From positions 1 through 10,100 of the forward strand of contig CBCXVS010000283.1 in NCBI GenBank assembly GCA_965178525.1: DNA of 10,100 nt, given 5' to 3'. Source of the stretch: CBCXVS01 sp965178525 (lineage in GTDB: Bacteria > Tectomicrobia > Entotheonellia > Entotheonellales > Entotheonellaceae). The notes under the pieces were generated by a model, which worked only from the letters and a program-made list of their open reading frames with translations, was not told where the DNA came from and made no database searches. Made by a program: the position numbers and the translations under genes. Of the stretch, positions 7,803 through 10,100 are shown one piece after another. Every line of letters starts with the position of its first letter. The first letter of the stretch is position 1.

Positions 7803-8714
7803 TTAGGAATCTTTGGTTTTGGCTTTGTAAACTACGATCACCACACTCTGGTTGATCTTATTTTCCGCCTTGGTTTTGCCCTCCGCGTCGATGGCTGCCA
7901 ACTCGCCAGCAGTGACGCCATAGCGTTTTGCATGTTCCAGCGTCAACTGCGGCGGATCATAGCCGAAATAGAGATAGCGTATTTGCGTGTCCTCTACGGC
8001 GAATTTCTCTATGAAATAGTCTTTGATCTCACCAGCTCGCTGCCCGGATAAGACGATATTATATGCCCTATCTCCGATTTTACTCGCTCGCCCTATGAGT
8101 AAGAGTTGGTCATGTGCGGCATCGAAGTTCTGCATGAGCGCATCGAGCCGCTTTTGATATTTGTCTTGTACGGTATAAGTATCGAGTTCAAACAAGACGA
8201 TGGTATGCGGTAAGTCAATGACATGCTGGGTATGAATATCCGTAATATCCTGTAGCAAAGGCGCACAACATGCTTCACACTCGAACACGTGATGAAACCA
8301 GGCTTCTTTATTATGGCCTTCTTGCTTTAAGCGTGCTTTGGCTTCTTGCGGATGTGCCGTGCACTCCGTAGGCAGAGCGTCGAGTACGGCCTTGGGAGAC
8401 ACGAAAGGTGACCGGAATAATGTCAGTTGCTTCTGCCGGGCTTCAATCCATTCTTGCAGCGTTTGCTCGTGTTGGCCCTCGAGCCGTGCGATCTCAGCCT
8501 GCGTTTGCGTGTAATTTATGGTGAAGGCTGTGGCTGTGCTCTTCTGTAACCACGCTCGCAAGGTTTGCTTCTGCGTCTCCTCGAGCCGCCCAATCGCCTC
8601 CTGCAACGCGTCCAGGAGTGGATGGTCCGCCTCAGGCTGTTCATCCTCTGCCAGCGCCTGTTCCGGGTCGCGTCGTACGTTTGGGGGCATGCCTTGCCGC
8701 AGCCACTGCTCCAT
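7803..8714 (-). CDS. OmpA-domain protein, C-terminal part of an interrupted gene
   Basis: 303 residues from ATG 8714 to TAA 7803-7805. It continues, in frame, the secreted protein that starts at 9017 and is cut by TAG 8727-8729; the joined product would have 404 residues. Residues 1-100 are Gln/Glu-rich coiled coil. A region with ECTAHP and HVFECEACCAP follows (about 117-153), containing an H-x3-C-x2-C pattern. An OmpA-like domain fills about 170-297 (ELDTYTVQDKYQKRLDALMQ, LIGRASKIGDRAYNIVLSGQ, then a closing VVIVVYKA strand). Such domains bind peptidoglycan non-covalently, which fits a periplasmic or outer-membrane protein. From ATG 8714 alone the product has no signal peptide and would stay in the cytoplasm. 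No Shine-Dalgarno is visible before 8714. Domain call is good; functional state is doubtful. Confidence 0.75.
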   Translation of the reverse strand: MEQWLRQGMPPNVRRDPEQALAEDEQPEADHPLLDALQEAIGRLEETQKQTLRAWLQKSTATAFTINYTQTQAEIARLEGQHEQTLQEWIEARQKQLTLFRSPFVSPKAVLDALPTECTAHPQEAKARLKQEGHNKEAWFHHVFECEACCAPLLQDITDIHTQHVIDLPHTIVLFELDTYTVQDKYQKRLDALMQNFDAAHDQLLLIGRASKIGDRAYNIVLSGQRAGEIKDYFIEKFAVEDTQIRYLYFGYDPPQLTLEHAKRYGVTAGELAAIDAEGKTKAENKINQSVVIVVYKAKTKDS

Positions 8715-8726
8715 ATGCTGCTGCTG

Positions 8727-9017
8727 CTATTCAATCCGGTCGATACTTGCCTTCAACGTCTCCAGAGACTGCTGCCGCTCCTCGATTTGCTCGATGCGTT
8801 CCTGGAGCCACTGCTCCAAATGTTGTTGTGTCGCCTCGAGACGCGACAGACCTTCCTGCAATATCTCGCGCACCTTCCTCTGCTCTTCCGGTCGGGCCGG
8901 CCCGACCGGCGTCTGCCCTCGGTCTGGCGACGCAGCATGCTCAGTAGACCCGATGGCGTGCCAGCCGATACTCGCTGACAGAGCGAGCATGACAACGTAG
9001 AGCCGCTGTACATACAT
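8727..9017 (-). CDS. Signal peptide and coiled-coil N-terminus of the OmpA-domain protein, ending at a premature TAG
   Basis: ATG 9017 has an excellent AAGGAG (9025-9030) seven bases upstream. The 96 residues begin with a short basic start and hydrophobic stretch (LYVVMLALSASIGW), a plausible Sec signal peptide with a cleavage site around 19-24. A Pro/Gly linker (TPVGPARPEEQ, about 36-46) and a long Glu/Gln coiled coil follow. TAG at 8727-8729 stands where the Gln-rich text (IE, stop, QQQHMEQWLRQ) would have another Gln (CAG). The open frame then continues to 7803. The coiled coil repeats a unit of the type LE-x-x-Q-x6-W-L, with W70 in the first copy and three further copies beyond the stop. 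The complete gene probably made a periplasmic filament or tether anchored by its OmpA domain. Confidence 0.7.
   Translation of the reverse strand: MYVQRLYVVMLALSASIGWHAIGSTEHAASPDRGQTPVGPARPEEQRKVREILQEGLSRLEATQQHLEQWLQERIEQIEERQQSLETLKASIDRIE
8888..8909. repeat. Perfect 22-bp GC-rich palindrome inside the coding region
   Basis: The 11-base half CCGGTCGGGCC is followed by its exact reverse complement. It lies in the Pro/Gly linker of the OmpA-domain protein (residues about 37-43, TPVGPARPEE). It may be an incidental result of Pro/Gly codons or a nested regulatory or recombination site. Confidence 0.45.
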
Positions 9018-9024
9018 GGTGTGA

Positions 9025-9030
9025 CTCCTT
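9025..9030 (-). promoter_or_regulatory. Ribosome binding site of the OmpA-domain gene
   Basis: AAGGAG on the - strand, seven bases before ATG 9017. It is the strongest Shine-Dalgarno in the window and fixes that start. Confidence 0.7.
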
Positions 9031-9061
9031 CCCTCCGACTGTAGGATACCATCCTCCGCTT

Positions 9062-9078
9062 GCTATAACAATGATAGC
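9062..9078 (-). promoter_or_regulatory. Dyad in the promoter region of the OmpA-domain gene
   Basis: GCTAT and ATAGC flank a 7-base centre, 45-61 bases before ATG 9017. On the - strand this interval contains TATCAT, a fair -10 hexamer, but I see no good -35. An operator overlapping the promoter is plausible. The same centre (AACAATG) recurs in another dyad at 9243-9259. Confidence 0.3.
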
Positions 9079-9242
9079 GATACAGAAAGTAACCTAAGCC
9101 TCATCCGAGGTACGATGTGGATGTAGTTTATTTTATCGTGTTCGTATGATTTATAATAGTACATTAATTATGTGTGTTGCAATAATTTATATGTTCATAA
9201 TTCAATACCGTTTGAGTCGATTCATCATAGCAAGATAAATTA

Positions 9243-9259
9243 TTCATAACAATGATGAA
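9243..9259. promoter_or_regulatory. Second dyad with the AACAATG centre
   Basis: TTCAT and ATGAA flank AACAATG. With 9062-9078 it shares the 11 bases ATAACAATGAT, whereas the outer arms differ but remain complementary. Chance in AT-rich DNA is possible. Confidence 0.25.
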
Positions 9260-9463
9260 GATAATTGACAAAAATCAGCTTCTATCCATCACGAAACTTT
9301 GCATTGACTCCACTCGATACCGTGAATTGTTATCCATGACTTGGGGTGCCCGAGAAGGGTGGCGACGCCAGCACACGTGGGCTTGGGCATGGTGTTAGAT
9401 ACGCTCCGCGGCTATTGTCCTACTTCTCTGAGGTTCCTACTCATTATCCTACTCCTATTCGAA

Positions 9464-9802
9464 CTATTTCGACTCGTCAATCAATGAAATTCGATCTAAA
9501 ATCGCTGTAATACGATGCAAGGTCATGATACCTGGCTGTAAAATCTTTGGGCTGGTCAGCGTGAAATACACGGCGAAACCAGATTCATATTTTTTTGGTT
9601 GCGGAAAGGTTGATACTTCTGCTGGAAGTCTGATGACTACGCTGGGGTGAGGAAGAAGACATTTCCCTTTATCTGACATGACTGAGCCGTCAATATGACG
9701 CTTGGTACCTAGCGCAGATGCGATGCGCTCATACTGCGTACCGCAAATGAGTGGGCAGATGATGCCCTGGATGTGGCTAAGCTTATGGCCCGCAAACGGC
9801 AT
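9464..9802 (-). CDS. Unrecognised protein of about 112 residues
   Basis: The frame runs from ATG 9802 to TAG 9464-9466; a CTG 12 bases upstream could also start it, and the previous in-frame stop is at 9823-9825. I do not recognise the family. The text looks protein-like: a start MPFAGHKLSHIQGIICPLIC, a middle GTKRHIDGSVMSDKGKCLLP and a regular C-terminus FAVYFTLTSPKILQPGIMTL followed by LHRITAILDR. No membrane helix or signal peptide is evident; two cysteines occur at 16 and 20. There is only a weak AGAAG before the start. A strong palindrome (9824-9841) lies just upstream and could be its operator. It could also be a remnant of a larger gene, since most neighbours are broken. Confidence 0.45.
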   Translation of the reverse strand: MPFAGHKLSHIQGIICPLICGTQYERIASALGTKRHIDGSVMSDKGKCLLPHPSVVIRLPAEVSTFPQPKKYESGFAVYFTLTSPKILQPGIMTLHRITAILDRISLIDESK

Positions 9803-9823
9803 ACGGACTTCTGCCAGCGTGTA

Positions 9824-9841
9824 CTAGAATGGGCATTCTAG
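9824..9841. promoter_or_regulatory. Operator-like palindrome upstream of the 9464-9802 gene
   Basis: CTAGAATG and CATTCTAG are perfect 8-base inverted repeats separated by GG. The site lies 22 bases before ATG 9802 on the - strand. CTAG is uncommon in many bacterial genomes and occurs at both ends here. Autoregulation of the downstream gene is a guess from position. Confidence 0.4.
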
Positions 9842-10018
9842 GGAACGCCGTGTGCAGCGGTTTCTGTAACCGACGGGGCGAAGCTATGGCCAAGCGCGTC
9901 TACGCCCTATGCAATCCGGTGGAGAGGCAGGATCCGGCGCGTGCAACCCGCACTCACATACGATCGTTCATCGGGTCATATGGACGAGGCTATCACCCTG
10001 CGGGACGTGTTGATCGTT

Positions 10019-10100
10019 CTATTTAAGCCGAAGTTCCTCCCGTGATTCGGCGACAACTTGTTGAAATAAAAACTCAAAAGCCTGAAACGAATTGACCTTT
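10019..10100 (-). CDS. C-terminus of a gene entering from the right edge
   Basis: The - strand frame from the window edge is open for 26 codons to TAG 10019-10021. It reads KVNSFQAFEFLFQQVVAESR and then EELRLK, a plausible amphipathic helical end. The segment is too short to recognise a family, and an open run of this length can occur by chance. The 200 bases between it and the 9464-9802 gene hold only the palindrome. Confidence 0.35.
   Translation of the reverse strand, partial: KVNSFQAFEFLFQQVVAESREELRLK

Larger units (their letters stand above)
9018..9463. other. AT-rich intergenic region
   Basis: This stretch has no supportable gene. The left end is the leader of the OmpA-domain gene with its ribosome binding site. 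9110-9260 is markedly AT-rich. Two dyads with the same centre lie at 9062-9078 and 9243-9259. Near the right end TCCTACT occurs three times (9418-9424, 9435-9441, 9447-9453). A TTGACA at 9266-9271 on the + strand has no convincing -10 element at the proper distance. Confidence 0.55.

Noticed and set aside
2925..8729. Recoding of TAG as Gln or TGA as Trp to explain the in-frame stops
   Set aside because: TAG appears to end other frames here (2447-2449, 2406-2408, 9464-9466), and TGA ends the kinase at the ATGA overlap with the regulator (3949-3951). Frameshifts and a deletion also occur, which recoding cannot explain.
9336..9398. 20-codon ORF with five Trp codons, considered as an attenuator leader peptide
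   Set aside because: There is no ribosome binding site, no following terminator pair and no tryptophan gene downstream.
9418..9453. Three TCCTACT copies considered as a direct repeat array
   Set aside because: Units are seven bases, unevenly spaced (17 and 12), in a pyrimidine-rich stretch; this is too little for a CRISPR or iteron call.
9829..10026. 65-residue + strand ORF
   Set aside because: Its ATG lies inside the palindrome without a ribosome site, and the protein is not family-like.
1..10100. tRNA, rRNA, CRISPR or transposase genes
   Set aside because: No cloverleaf, regular repeat-spacer pattern or transposase motif was found in reading either strand.

Overview
The window comes from a Gram-negative bacterium of moderate G+C content. 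It encodes membrane sensor kinases and a secreted OmpA-domain protein. Long PAS-repeat kinases and a four-helix membrane adenylate cyclase are typical of large environmental genomes rich in signalling genes. I cannot name the taxon from sequence alone. The striking property is decay: nearly every recognisable large gene carries an inactivating lesion, while its sequence is otherwise well conserved.

Left block (1-2449, + strand). The 3' end of a histidine kinase (ATPase domain only) ends at 371. A second kinase follows from 382 (TM-TM-HAMP-PAS-HisKA-HATPase), broken by a one-base frameshift near 2115. Its 3' end overlaps by 44 bases the 3' end of a convergent, ruined class III adenylate cyclase (3167 to 2406, - strand). 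That cyclase has a nonsense codon, an internal deletion and a frameshift.

Central block (3269-6780, - strand). A NarL/FixJ response regulator is translationally coupled (ATGA overlap) behind a large NarL-type sensor kinase with four intact PAS domains. A fifth, N-terminal PAS domain lies upstream in the same frame but is cut off by a TGA codon where Trp is expected. The downstream 828-residue kinase and its regulator may still work as a pair: signal sensed by PAS domains, phosphotransfer from His628 to Asp54, then DNA binding by a LuxR-type HTH.

Right block. About 1 kb without a recognisable gene (6781-7802) holds several inverted repeats and one terminator-like hairpin. Next, on the - strand, is a secreted coiled-coil/OmpA-domain protein (9017 to 7803), split by an in-frame TAG where Gln is expected. 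An AT-rich spacer, an unrecognised 112-residue ORF (9802 to 9464) with a strong palindrome just upstream, and the C-terminus of a gene entering from the right edge complete the window.

No rRNA, tRNA, CRISPR array or intact mobile element was seen. I found no clearly new multi-gene system. The best leads are the density and type of lesions, the zinc-finger-like motif in the OmpA-domain protein, and several unexplained dyads.
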